From Paenibacillus sp. P25 (lineage in GTDB: Bacteria; Bacillota; Bacilli; Paenibacillales; NBRC-103111), in contig CP085629.1 in assembly GCA_024704175.1 (NCBI GenBank), positions 4,712,001 to 4,776,000 of the forward strand: a stretch of DNA of 64,000 nt. Direction: 5' to 3'. The translations under genes and the position numbers were made by a program. The notes beneath the pieces were generated by a model. It was not told the DNA's origin. It made no database searches and worked only from the letters and a program-made list of their open reading frames with translations. Shown one piece after another: positions 20,097 through 28,528 of the stretch. Numbering within the stretch: the first letter of the stretch is position 1; each line of letters starts with the position of its first letter.

Positions 20097-20999
20097 GTGA
20101 ATTTAAATCAATTGGAAACGCTGATCACCATATCGAAAACGATGAGCTTCCGCAAAGCCGGAGAAATGCTGAATTTGACCCAGCCGGCGGTTTCCGCGCA
20201 AATCAAGAGTTTGGAGGATGAATTCAAGACGGTCCTGATCGACCGGAACCAGCCGGTCACGCTGACGGATAGCGGCCAGGTGTTCCTGGAGCATGCCGAA
20301 ATGATTCTCCAGACCGTCGAAGATCTGAAGCAGCGGCTCGCCGACCTGAGCCAGACGCCGCAGGGACATATTCACCTGGGTACGACCACGTCCATCGCCA
20401 TCCAGATCCTGCCGCGGGTGTTATCCTACTTTCAAAACCAGTTTCCGCTCATCAAAACGACGATTCATTCCATGACTACATCCCAGATCATGCAGAGCGT
20501 TGAGAACGGCTCCATCGATATCGGGATCACTTATTTGTTCGACAAGCATCCCGCGCTGGAAAGCTCCGTGCTGTATTACGATACCTTCGAGCTGGTTGTT
20601 TCTCCTCTGCATCCGCTGGCGAAGTACGGGCACGTGCCAATCGAACGGCTGCACGAGCCGCCGCTGATTATGCTGTCCCCCGAGACCGCGGGGCGCCGCT
20701 TCGTCGACCAGATCTTCAAGCGCTGTACATTACGCCGCAAGTCGTGATGGAGCTGTCCAGCAGCCGAAGAAGTGAAGCGGATGGTGGAGCTCAACTTGGG
20801 AGCCGCCATTATCTCCAAGCTCTCGATTCATAATGAGCTGAAACTGGGCACCCTGAAGATGGTGAAAGTGAACGAGCTCGAAATCAGCCACCCGGTTGGC
20901 GTCGTCTATAAGTCCGGACGTTATCTCAGCTCGGCGCTGCACCAATTCCTGCAGGACCTGAAGGGCATGCAGGAAACCCAATTCATCGGCTCCGAGTGA
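20097..20999 (+). CDS. LysR-family transcriptional regulator, frame-broken near the 3' end
   Basis: About 300 residues. GTG 20097 after GGGGAGGAACGAC. N-terminal winged helix: MSFRKAGEMLNLTQPAVSAQIKSLE. Effector domain: GHIHLGTTTSIAIQILPRVL, then IDIGITYLF. Two compensating breaks near 20718 and 20765; the tail (MVELNLGAAIISKLSIHNEL) is the usual end of the substrate-binding fold. It is followed by histidinol-phosphatase on the same strand, but no common operator or product links them. Effector and targets unknown. Confidence 0.88.
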
Positions 21000-21048
21000 T
21001 GATCCGGCGCTGCAGCGCCAAAACCACTAAATAAGCGAGGGACCCGCT

Positions 21049-21856
21049 ATGAAATTCGATTTGCATACCCATCATGAACGCTGCGGCCATGCAATCGGCA
21101 CCATCCGCGATTATATCGAGGCCGGTATCCGTCATGGGCCGCAGGTGATCGGCATTTCCGATCACTCGCCTTATTTCGCCTCGGACAAAGACCGGGAGCG
21201 GCCCGGCATCGCTATGGCGAAAAGCGAATTTGCACGTTATGTGGAGGAAGTTCTCAAGCTGAAGGAAGAGTACAAGGGCCGCATCGATGTACTTCTTGGC
21301 GTGGAATCCGACTTTTTCCCCGAGCATGCGGAATTGTACCGCAAGATGTATGAGCCCTATCCGTTCGATTACATCATCGGCTCGGTCCATTTGTCGGGCG
21401 GCGTCAGCATCTTCAACAAGAAACGCTGGAAGGGTCTGACCGAAGAGCAGAAGGTCGAGCAGAAGGAGCTCTACTACGACTTGATTTCCCAATCGGCGCG
21501 AAGCGGCATGTTTCAAATTCTCGGGCATATCGATGCGATGCGCGGCTTCTACCCGGCCTTCTCGGATATCAAGACCGAGGCGGTCGACAAGACGCTGAAG
21601 ATTATCGGCGATAGCGGGATCGCAATCGAGATTAATACCTCGGGCAAGACGAAGGATTGCGGCGGCTGGTATCCGATCGACGCGATTCTGGAGCGGGCGC
21701 TGCATTACGGCGTCAAGGTCACCTTCGGCTCCGACGCCCATAAGCCGGAGCGGGTCGGGGATGACTGGGAGCTGGTCGCGAAGCGCCTGAAGGAAATCGG
21801 CTTCCGCGAATGGGTGTATTACAAGGAGAAGCTGACCGCAAACGGTACCTCTATAA
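21049..21856 (+). CDS. hisK: Histidinol-phosphatase, PHP family, frame-broken at the extreme 3' end
   Basis: Metal-dependent phosphatase that removes phosphate from histidinol phosphate in histidine biosynthesis. PHP motifs: HTHHERCGHA (residues 5-14), GISDHSPYF, GVESDFFPE, IIGSVHL, ILGHIDAMRGF and FGSDAHKPE. RBS AAGCGAGGGACCCGCT before ATG 21049. The apparent frame runs on through a terminator hairpin, but a one-base change near 21833 gives the natural tail PQTVPL and stop at 21854-21856, about 268 residues, normal for this family. No other his genes are in the window. Confidence 0.9.
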
Positions 21857-21917
21857 ACAACCGGGAGGGCTTGGGCAGGCGCGCCGCTTCCTGGAACTTT
21901 TACATTCTTATCAACAT

Positions 21918-21963
21918 CAAAAAAGACCGGAAAGCCCACACGGCTTTTCCGGTCTATTGTTTT
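21918..21963. terminator. Bidirectional terminator between hisK and the minus-strand hypothetical gene
   Basis: AAAAAAGACCGGAAAGCC ... GGCTTTTCCGGTC stem; it overlaps the stop of the convergent gene. Confidence 0.82.
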
Positions 21964-22448
21964 GCCGATTTTCTTGTAACGGGGCGGCTGGACATGCGAG
22001 CTCCCGGCTGTTTCCACGGCTTAGGTGTCCCCGGTCTCTTGGCCTGGGGTCTGCGCCGGACGCCGCTTCTCCCGGAAGGCAAGCTCGCCGTAGACGCTTT
22101 GGCCCCTCCGCCGAAGCCCAGACCGCCAAGTCCGCCGATCAGTTTGAAGATCGGGCCGAACTGCTTCATAATCGTAAACACTTTCTGCACCTTGCTCATG
22201 GTGGAAATAATGCCGTCAAGTCCGCCTATGCGGCTAAAGAAGGCGCCCAATCCTCCGGAGGAAGCGGCGCCGTCGACGCCGCCGGCCGCCCCTCCAAGGC
22301 CCCCGCCGCCGAACGGGTTGAAAAGACCCTGCACCTCCGCGGTGTTGATATGGGGCGCAGGCAGTCCTGCCCGCGGTCGAACTGTTTTCCGGGGATAAGC
22401 GGGACGCCGCATCTTCGGGCGAACGCGTGATTTCTTCTTTGCACTCAT
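21954..22448 (-). CDS. Low-complexity Gly-rich hypothetical protein, possibly YqfQ-like
   Basis: 164 residues: basic N-terminus (MSAKKKSRVRPKMRRP), Gly/Ala-rich middle, a helix STMSKVQKVFTIMKQFGPIFKLI, and a basic tail. The helix followed by QFGP recalls YqfQ-like (VrrA) proteins, whose function is not known; I hold this assignment loosely. AAAGGAAAGGG precedes the ATG. No frame break. Convergent with hisK. Confidence 0.6.
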   Translation of the reverse strand: MSAKKKSRVRPKMRRPAYPRKTVRPRAGLPAPHINTAEVQGLFNPFGGGGLGGAAGGVDGAASSGGLGAFFSRIGGLDGIISTMSKVQKVFTIMKQFGPIFKLIGGLGGLGFGGGAKASTASLPSGRSGVRRRPQAKRPGTPKPWKQPGARMSSRPVTRKSAKQ

Positions 22449-22500
22449 TCGTATCCCTTTCCTTTTCCGCAGTATCCGACATGTCTATTGTTAGTTTAGA

Positions 22501-22653
22501 CTATGTATTCTTAACCGGTATGGTATGGGTGGATGAACCGGGAGCATTCAAATTGGGTTGGAGCACGGCTTGGACCGCGGACGGATCCAAATTCAGCTGA
22601 GCGGCAATTTTCATTATGTCCAGTTCAATGGGAACGGAATCCATGTTCTTCAT
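22501..22653 (-). CDS. Small 50-residue protein, unknown
   Basis: Begins MKNMDSVPIELDIMKIAAQL and ends THTIPVKNT. The ATG at 22653 is preceded by an excellent ribosome-binding site, CGGAGG with six-base spacing. Predicted amphipathic helix followed by a short extended tail. Lies 52 bases upstream of the Gly-rich gene on the same strand and may be co-transcribed with it. No family recognised. Confidence 0.6.
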   Translation of the reverse strand: MKNMDSVPIELDIMKIAAQLNLDPSAVQAVLQPNLNAPGSSTHTIPVKNT

Positions 22654-23202
22654 GAGAAACCTCCGTATTCTGCTCGATATAAAAGTAGTTCCATATACCT
22701 AGTACTAGATTGATTTTACCATATGGAATAAGCCAAGTTCCATGAAAAGCAGGCCAAATTAAATAAAATTTACTTTAGATTCAAAAAACTTGGTAATTTC
22801 GACCTATTTCAGCCTATTCCGCCCTATTCCAATGTATGCACATAAAAAAAAGAAGCCGCCGGAGCAACCCCTTCCATTCCTTGCCTAACAGGAAATCGAC
22901 GGCCTGGATCATTTTAATAAACACATCGGAAATTAAGCGCCTCTTCCCTCCTCCGGATCCACTCATGAATTTTCGGCGACACATCCGCCCCGTTCCGGGC
23001 CATCAGCGGAATCATGATGAAAATCAAATATTTTCCATAGAAATTCACATTCTCCTTGCTGTATTCATCTGCTGCCGGCTTAAGCCGAGCTCCACGTTGA
23101 AGAGGGTAGATTTATGAAGTTAACGTAAGGGAAACCCGCTTTTGGTACAATGGGGATGAAAGTGATAGGAGAATCTGACGAAAAGAACGGAGGCGTTGTC
23201 CC
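22654..23202. other. Intergenic region with possible gene remnant
   Basis: About 550 bp without a secure gene. Near 22803-22833 three near-copies of CCTATTCC-type words follow each other. On the minus strand two adjoining frames (about 23090-22945 and 22945-22845) read as protein-like sequence, including YSKENVNFYGKYLIFIMIPL and VFIKMIQAVDFLLGKEW, with no start or ribosome-binding site. This may be a decayed gene; no family is recognised. Confidence 0.35.
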
Positions 23203-24048
23203 GTGGCGTTGGATTATAAGTTTGTGGACAGCGGAAACAGCGGCAAGGCCCGGTGCGAGATCGGCTGGAATTGGCGGCCCGCTCCGCTGACCGATTACGA
23301 TCTCTGGTACGTCTTGTCCGGGAAGGGGCAGATGCGGTTAAAAGGATGCGTTCATCCGCTCCGGAAGGGAGCCTGCTTCGTCGTCCATCCGGGGGATCAG
23401 CCTGAGGCATCGCAGGATGCGGAAGACCGGTTATCGGTTATTTTTATTCATTTCAGGGTCCTGTCCCCGGAGGGCGATCTTCGGGAAATCCAGCCGGAGC
23501 CGCTTCCGGAGCGTGTCGTTTACTTGGAGGATCCCTATGAGCTGGAACAGCTTCTGGGTCATGCGCTGGAAGCCCGCTTCCGGCAGGATGACTGGACAAG
23601 ACTGGAGTTTGACTGCACCCTGAAGCAAATTCTGATCCGACTGTACCGCAGCCGGGAAGAGCCGGAATTCTCGGCGCTTTCCAAAAAACAGCGGCAGGCC
23701 GTCACCCGGGTCATGCACCGGGTTCAGGAGGAAATCGGACACCGTCTGCCTCACGAGGAACTCGCTGAGCTGGTAGGCCTCACGCCGGCGTATCTCGGGA
23801 AATTGTTCAAGGCACATACCGGCATTTCGCTTAAAGAATATATGACCCGGGTCCGTCTGAAGCGGGCCAAGCATCTCCTCTCCGAGACGACAATGAACGT
23901 ATCGCAGGTGGCTGACGCGCTCGGGTATTCGTCCGTCTTCCTGTTCAGCAAGCAGTTCAAAAGGCAGTTCGGCGCCCCGCCCTCGGCTTTCCTGCTGGAA
24001 TCGGATCTGCCGAAACCTCATTCGGGCGGCGGCAGATCGCAGGAGTAA
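23203..24048 (+). CDS. AraC-family transcriptional regulator
   Basis: Intact 281-residue regulator with an N-terminal cupin-like ligand-binding half (GKGQMRLKGCVHPLRKGACFVVHPGD) and a C-terminal double helix-turn-helix of AraC type (LVGLTPAYLGKLFKAHTGIS and VADALGYSSVFLFSKQFKRQFG). The start codon is GTG 23203, with GGAGGCG six bases upstream. It is followed on the same strand by a phytanoyl-CoA-dioxygenase-like gene, the obvious candidate target. Such pairs are common in Paenibacillus. Effector unknown. Confidence 0.92.
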   Translation: MALDYKFVDSGNSGKARCEIGWNWRPAPLTDYDLWYVLSGKGQMRLKGCVHPLRKGACFVVHPGDQPEASQDAEDRLSVIFIHFRVLSPEGDLREIQPEPLPERVVYLEDPYELEQLLGHALEARFRQDDWTRLEFDCTLKQILIRLYRSREEPEFSALSKKQRQAVTRVMHRVQEEIGHRLPHEELAELVGLTPAYLGKLFKAHTGISLKEYMTRVRLKRAKHLLSETTMNVSQVADALGYSSVFLFSKQFKRQFGAPPSAFLLESDLPKPHSGGGRSQE

Positions 24049-24138
24049 GCAGGGGGCGAAAATATCCGGTTGAGTACAAACCTTTGGCGGCATGGTCCAT
24101 GTTCGAGAGGGGCCAGACGAGGTAACATAGAAAGCGGA

Positions 24139-24150
24139 GGAAGCGCTTAC
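24139..24150 (+). promoter_or_regulatory. Possible catabolite-response (cre-like) element
   Basis: GGAAGCGCTTAC about 125 bases upstream of the dioxygenase start. It resembles a CcpA cre core, but one site by eye is weak evidence. Confidence 0.3.
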
Positions 24151-24274
24151 GTTTTGCGGCGACAAAGCCCGGGCGATGCTTTTGATATCGTGTTGCTACG
24201 CAAAGCTAAAACGTGCTTTCTATATAAGAATAGAGGTGGGGTACCCATCTCCTACCCTCTTGAGGAGGAATCCC

Positions 24275-25147
24275 ATGTCCGCCAAAGAAAACAAAACGCT
24301 GGTTTCTTACGAGAACCCGGAAGAGCAGGAGCTCGCCCGGACGGTCGCCGCAAGCCTTTACCGCTATGATCAAATCGCGGAGGACCGAATACCGACGCTG
24401 CAGGATTTGACGGAAGCGCATGTGAAACAATTTTGGGATCGTGGCTATTTGGTTGTCGATCAGGCGCTGACTCCGGACGAAGTAGACCGTTCCATCGAAG
24501 CCATCATGGACATTTTGGCCGGCCGGTCCACGGGCTCTAAGATTCAGTTCGTCAGGCCGCGCAGCGAGCTCCATTCGCTCGAGGAAATCGAACTGGCCGC
24601 AAGGAAGGTTTACGATTACACCGATCATGAGCCGCGGCTGCATGCGATCGCTTATCATGAGGCGATTATGGAGGCGATGGAGAAGCTGCTCGGCGAGAAA
24701 GCCAAGGTCGCTCAGGACCAGGCACTCCTGAAGCCGCCCACCGGCGGTGCGGAGAAGCCGTGGCACCAGGATATGGCCTACGGAGCGCTGGCTTACGATA
24801 AATCCGTGATCGGCCTTTGGATCGCCCTGGATCCGGCGGAGCTCGACAACGGCTGCATGCATGTCATTCCCTACTCGCACCGCGACGGGGGCGTGCCTCA
24901 TTACGCCGTCCGCGATTGGCAGCTTTGTGATCTGGCCGTACAGGTGGACCGCGATGTGGCGGTTCCGCTGAAGCCGGGCGGTGTTCTTATCTTCTCCGGT
25001 CTGCTGCATCATGGGACGCCGCCGAACTTCTCGGCTAAACGCCGACGCGCCCTGCAATTCCATTATGCCCCGGAATCGGCGAAGAAATTGTCGCCGCAGG
25101 AATATAAACGGATGTTCACGAACGAAATGACCGGGGCCGAATGCTGA
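24275..25147 (+). CDS. Phytanoyl-CoA dioxygenase (PhyH)-family Fe(II)/2-oxoglutarate oxygenase
   Basis: Intact 290-residue enzyme. ATG 24275 follows GAGGAGG. Double-stranded beta-helix with the Fe ligands His and Asp in KPWHQDMAYG, the distal His in GLLHHGTPPN and the 2-oxoglutarate-binding Arg in RRALQFHYAP. Such enzymes hydroxylate small molecules; the PhyH family in Paenibacillus has very diverse substrates, so none is assigned. It sits 226 bases downstream of an AraC regulator on the same strand and ends at a strong terminator. Confidence 0.9.
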   Translation: MSAKENKTLVSYENPEEQELARTVAASLYRYDQIAEDRIPTLQDLTEAHVKQFWDRGYLVVDQALTPDEVDRSIEAIMDILAGRSTGSKIQFVRPRSELHSLEEIELAARKVYDYTDHEPRLHAIAYHEAIMEAMEKLLGEKAKVAQDQALLKPPTGGAEKPWHQDMAYGALAYDKSVIGLWIALDPAELDNGCMHVIPYSHRDGGVPHYAVRDWQLCDLAVQVDRDVAVPLKPGGVLIFSGLLHHGTPPNFSAKRRRALQFHYAPESAKKLSPQEYKRMFTNEMTGAEC

Positions 25148-25176
25148 CGGTGAGGTATCCACCTCCGTATGTAACT

Positions 25177-25216
25177 AAAAAACAGCCCCCGATTCACCAA
25201 ATCGGGGGCTGTTTTA
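25177..25216. terminator. Bidirectional terminator between the dioxygenase and peroxiredoxin genes
   Basis: AAAACAGCCCCCGATT-caccaa-AATCGGGGGCTGTTTT, a long perfect stem with A-run and T-run. Confidence 0.95.
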
Positions 25217-25248
25217 TTGGACGGGACTAGGATGTCCCGTTTTAGCTA

Positions 25249-25822
25249 TTAAACATTCAGCGTACGGTCGCCGGGCTTCCAGTTGGCCGGGCACAGGCCG
25301 CCGGCTTGGAGCGCCTGCAGGATGCGGAGCGTTTCATCGACGCTTCGGCCGACGTTCATATCGGTCACGACCTGGTAGCGGAGGATGCCTTCCGGGTCGA
25401 TGATGAACAGTCCCCGGTGGGCGGCGCCGGTCTTTTTCATCCAGCACGCCGTAAGCGCGGGCGGTTTCCTTCGTGAAATCGGAGGCCATCGGGTAGCGGA
25501 TATCGCCGATGCCGCGGTTGTCGCGCGGCGTCTGGATCCACGCCTTGTGCGTATACACGCTGTCCGTCGAGGCGCCGACAATACTGCAGTCCAGCTCGTC
25601 AAACGCATCAGAGTGGTCGCTGAACGCAATAATTTCGGTAGGACACACATTGGTGAAATCGTACGGCCAGAAGAAGAACACCAGCCAGCGGCCGCGGAAA
25701 TCCTCCAGCTTCACATGCTCCTCAAGGGTTTCCAGATTTTTGGTGGACGGCAGGTTAAAGGACGGTGCAGGTTCCCCTACGATCGGTGCGGTTCTGTATA
25801 CATTCAAAGTTTCTGTAGTCAT
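25249..25822 (-). CDS. 2-Cys peroxiredoxin (AhpC/Prx1 type), frame-broken once
   Basis: Thiol peroxidase that reduces H2O2 and organic hydroperoxides. Peroxidatic Cys in FTNVCPTEIIAFSDH, resolving Cys in GGLCPANWKPGD near the C-terminus, about 190 residues. AGGGGAGGAATAATCACC precedes ATG 25822. The frame breaks near 25435, between VLDEK and AHRGLFIIDPEG. Third gene of a reductase-glutaredoxin-peroxiredoxin unit with 24-25 base gaps. Electrons should come from the adjacent redoxin(s). Confidence 0.92.
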
Positions 25823-25846
25823 GGTGATTATTCCTCCCCTTTATTT

Positions 25847-26089
25847 TCAGTTTGCGGCCAATACTTTTTTGATACGGGTCGGATTCAGGCCCAGAATCGT
25901 GGTCTCGCCGATCACCGTAACCGGAACCGAGCTCATCCCGAGCGCGCGCAGCTCATTTTCATACTGCTCATTCGTATCGATGTTTCTTTCTTCATAAGGA
26001 ACGCCTTGGTCCTGCAAATATTTTTTCAGCTGCCCGCAATAAGTGCAGTGGGTGCTGGAATAAACGATAACCGGATGGGTCGTGCTCAT
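25847..26089 (-). CDS. Glutaredoxin-like small redoxin (NrdH/Grx type)
   Basis: Intact 80-residue thioredoxin-fold protein with active site CTYC near residue 15 (YSSTHCTYCGQLKKYL), cis-Pro region SSVPVTVIGE and C-terminal helix. AAAGGAGAG precedes the ATG. Middle gene of the peroxide-reduction operon; it probably shuttles electrons from the flavoprotein to the peroxiredoxin, which is inferred from gene order. Confidence 0.9.
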   Translation of the reverse strand: MSTTHPVIVYSSTHCTYCGQLKKYLQDQGVPYEERNIDTNEQYENELRALGMSSVPVTVIGETTILGLNPTRIKKVLAAN

Positions 26090-26114
26090 AGGAATCTCTC
26101 CTTTTTGTATATGT

Positions 26115-27038
26115 TTATTTGTATTGAGGCAAAAGCCGTTCGCGGCGATGGATGAACTTGTCCACCGCCATGGCCGCGATCGCGCCGTCGGCGCCGGCTA
26201 CGACCGCCTGTTTCACAGGGGTGCGCCGAACTTCACCCGCACCGAACACCCCGGGGACCGAAGACTGCATCGTTTCGTCCAGAATCATAAACCCGTCTTC
26301 ATCAAGCGGTACCTGGCCTTGCAGAAAATCGGTTCCCGGCTTGCTCCCGGACAGGAAGACGAACGCGCCGTCCACTTCAAGCAATGTCTCTTCACCGGCC
26401 GGTGTTTTCACCCGGACTCCCGTGACGCGATCCTCTCCTACGATCTCCAGCGGGCGGGTACGCGTGTAGTATTCGGTATTCTTGAGCGCGGGCAGCTCCG
26501 GTACGCCCTGCAGATCGCTGCGCGGAATAATGAAATGAATTTTGGAAGCGAATTTCGCCAGCACTCCCGCCTCTTCAATCGAATCCTCGGAATCGCCGAT
26601 GACGGCCACCTCCTTGTTCTTGAAGAAGGCTCCGTCGCACGTGGCGCAGGTGCTTACGCCCCGCCCCAGCAGCTTCTCCTCGCCGGGCAGCAGGCGACTC
26701 CGGCCCTTCGAGCCGGTGGCCACAATGACGGCTTTAGCCTGGTACATCCCCTCCGGGGTAAATACCGTCTTGACCTCGCCTTCCAAATCCACTGCCGTAA
26801 TGGAGGTTTGCTCGAAGATGGCGCCATAATTTGCCGCTTGTTCACGAATGCGGTCCAGCAGTTCTTTGCCGCTCAGCTCTTCCAGCACTCCGGGATAGTT
26901 GGCGATTTTGTGCGTGATGGCCAGCGCCCCCGCATTCGGCGCCTTATCGAGCACCAGCGTGGATAATTTACCGCGTGCCGTATAAACAGCCGCCGATGCT
27001 CCGGCCGGTCCGCCTCCGATAATAATGACATCATACAT
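26115..27038 (-). CDS. Thioredoxin-reductase-like flavoprotein with altered NADPH-binding region
   Basis: Intact 307-residue FAD disulfide reductase. FAD-binding DVIIIGGGPAGASAAVYTARG at the N-terminus, redox-active CATC in GVSTCATCDGAFF, C-terminal FAD motif VPGVFGAGEVRR. The second Rossmann motif reads VAVIGDSEDSIEEAG where ordinary TrxB has GGGDSA, and the HRRxxxR NADPH-phosphate motif is replaced by IIPRSDLQ. It may therefore use another electron donor than NADPH. AAAGGAGGCAGG precedes the start. First gene of the unit with Grx and Prx, behind a Fur-type dyad. Confidence 0.88.
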   Translation of the reverse strand: MYDVIIIGGGPAGASAAVYTARGKLSTLVLDKAPNAGALAITHKIANYPGVLEELSGKELLDRIREQAANYGAIFEQTSITAVDLEGEVKTVFTPEGMYQAKAVIVATGSKGRSRLLPGEEKLLGRGVSTCATCDGAFFKNKEVAVIGDSEDSIEEAGVLAKFASKIHFIIPRSDLQGVPELPALKNTEYYTRTRPLEIVGEDRVTGVRVKTPAGEETLLEVDGAFVFLSGSKPGTDFLQGQVPLDEDGFMILDETMQSSVPGVFGAGEVRRTPVKQAVVAGADGAIAAMAVDKFIHRRERLLPQYK

Positions 27039-27066
27039 AGGGCCTGCCTCCTTTTCTTTTTTTAAA

Positions 27067-27083
27067 TTTAGACTTAGTTCAAT
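27067..27083 (-). promoter_or_regulatory. PerR/Fur-type box upstream of the reductase-Grx-Prx operon
   Basis: TTTAGACTTAGTTCAAT, an 8-1-8 dyad whose left arm is identical to the consensus arm TTTAGACT seen at the perR gene; the right arm is degenerate. Confidence 0.6.
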
Positions 27084-27272
27084 TTCATGAATTCATCATA
27101 CCAATCCTCACACCCGCCTGCATGAACCTTTGATGAAGGTACAATGAAGATTTCATGAAGGCCATTTCTCTTAAGAACCGGAACAAAAAAGGCGCCCCCG
27201 CCCCTTCACCCCTGTAGGGATTATGAGACAAAACTGCCTTAAAACCTTTATATATGCGGGAGTTCCGCTCCC

Positions 27273-28015
27273 TTACTTGTCGACAATCCGGTACCCGACT
27301 CCGCGGACCGTCGCAATATATTGCGGCTCCCTCGGATTATCTCCCAGCTTGTGGCGCAAACTCTTCATATGCACATCCACCGTATTGCTCCCGCCGAAAT
27401 AATGCTCGCCCCATACGGCGTCCATCAGCTCCTGCCGGGTCAGCACCGTACCCGCCGCATCCAGCAGGTGGCGGAGCAGCTCAAATTCCGTCTTGGTCAG
27501 CTCAATCCGTTCGTTCCCCGGTAAACGGCAATCCGCTTCGCATCGACGAGCAGATCCTTGAAACGGGTTTGCCCCGCGGAGGAGATCAAGCTTGCCTGGT
27601 TGAGATTGCTCAGAAGCCGAATGCGGCCCAGCGTCTCCGGCAAGGGGGAAGGCCATGTCAGAAAAGTCTCATTGCGGTTGTTCATCCGTCGCCACGATTC
27701 GGGGGTGACCAGATGGAGGACGGGCAAGCCGCTCTTCGCCCACTCCTCGGCCCGGCTCCCCGGCTCTTCATCATGCGTACGGTCGGCAATCAGGAGCTCG
27801 GCACGCAAACTGCCGATCGTCTCGGGATCGGGCCGGTGCAGCACCAGCACGTCATAACAGCGGGATGTCAGTTCTCCCACCAGCCCGTTCAGTGCGGAAG
27901 GCATGGGGCTGACAATCACGATTCGCTGGGTCAGCCGGCAGCAGCTCGGCCCGTCCAGAGCTTCACTTACAAGCGTGTCTTCTCTCACTTCGAAAGCCGA
28001 TCCGTTTGTCTGCAT
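27273..28015 (-). CDS. OmpR-type DNA-binding regulator with atypical receiver-like domain, frame-broken once
   Basis: About 247 residues. N-terminal alpha/beta domain (RIVIVSPMPSALNGLVGELT ... AELLIADRT) resembles a receiver in shape but lacks the usual acidic pocket and clear Lys switch. The C-terminus is a standard OmpR winged helix (LTKTEFELLRHLLDAAGTVL; ends VRGVGYRIVDK). ATG 28015 is chosen because AAAGGAG lies 10 bases upstream; the gene overlaps the perR 3' end by about 30 bases. Frame break near 27525. No kinase partner nearby. Possibly a phosphorylation-independent co-regulator of the oxidative-stress genes. Confidence 0.8.
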
Positions 28016-28389
28016 GCCGCGCACACTCCTTTGAATAAAAATTGCTCTTTATCGATAATATACCCGGTTTCCTCGGCAACGGCCTGAATCCATTCCGCCG
28101 GCGCTTCGGTGAACACTTCATCCACACGCCCGCATTTCAGACAGACGATGTGCTGATGGTCTTCGACCCGGGCGTCATAGCGAGCTGCATCCCCTTCCAG
28201 CTTAAGCTCCTGCACCATGCCGGAATCGGTCAAATACCGCAAGGAATTGTATACCGTACCGTAAGCAAAATTGCAGCCCTGCTCCTTCAAACGCTCAATC
28301 ACGTCCGCCGCGGTAGGATGATCGGTCGAATTCAGAATAATATCGTAGATCGTCTTCCGCTGGACGGTCAATTGTCCTTTCTTTTTCAT
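27985..28389 (-). CDS. perR: Fur-family peroxide regulator, PerR type
   Basis: Intact 134-residue Fur-family repressor. Winged helix including HPTAADVIERL and NFAYGTVYNSLRYL. Structural zinc site of two Cys pairs, CLKC and CAAC. By eye all five regulatory ligands of B. subtilis PerR are matched: His in HPTAAD, Asp in RYDAR, the two His in DHQHIVC and Asp in RVDEVF. This supports a metal-catalysed peroxide sensor rather than an iron or zinc regulator. TCGGAGGTC precedes the start. A matching 8-1-8 dyad lies just upstream. Co-transcribed with the downstream OmpR-type gene. Confidence 0.88.
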   Translation of the reverse strand: MKKKGQLTVQRKTIYDIILNSTDHPTAADVIERLKEQGCNFAYGTVYNSLRYLTDSGMVQELKLEGDAARYDARVEDHQHIVCLKCGRVDEVFTEAPAEWIQAVAEETGYIIDKEQFLFKGVCAACRQTDRLSK

Positions 28390-28418
28390 AAGGAAGACCT
28401 CCGAATTGGAAAATTAAA

Positions 28419-28435
28419 TTTAGATTAAGTCTAAA
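28419..28435 (-). promoter_or_regulatory. PerR/Fur-type box upstream of perR
   Basis: TTTAGATTAAGTCTAAA, an 8-1-8 dyad with seven of eight arm positions paired, about 30 bases before the perR start. It suggests autoregulation. Confidence 0.7.
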
Positions 28436-28479
28436 CCTAAATTTATCTCCCGTCAAGGTCCGTTAAGCTAGGCAAAACA

Positions 28480-28515
28480 AAAAACCTTAACCGGGCGCCA
28501 ACTCCCCGGCTAAGG
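28480..28515 (-). terminator. Terminator of the GPH symporter gene
   Basis: On the minus strand, CCTTAGCCGGGG ... CCCGGTTAAGG stem followed by TTTTTT. Confidence 0.8.
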
Positions 28516-28528
28516 CCGCGTTGAAATC

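Noticed and set aside
21857..22398. Histidinol-phosphatase fused to a long Pro-rich C-terminal extension
   Set aside because: The extension reads through a terminator hairpin and antisense to another gene; a one-base correction restores the normal PQTVPL tail.
22803..22833. Three CCTATTCC-like words as a CRISPR or VNTR
   Set aside because: Only about 10-base units, three copies, no spacers.
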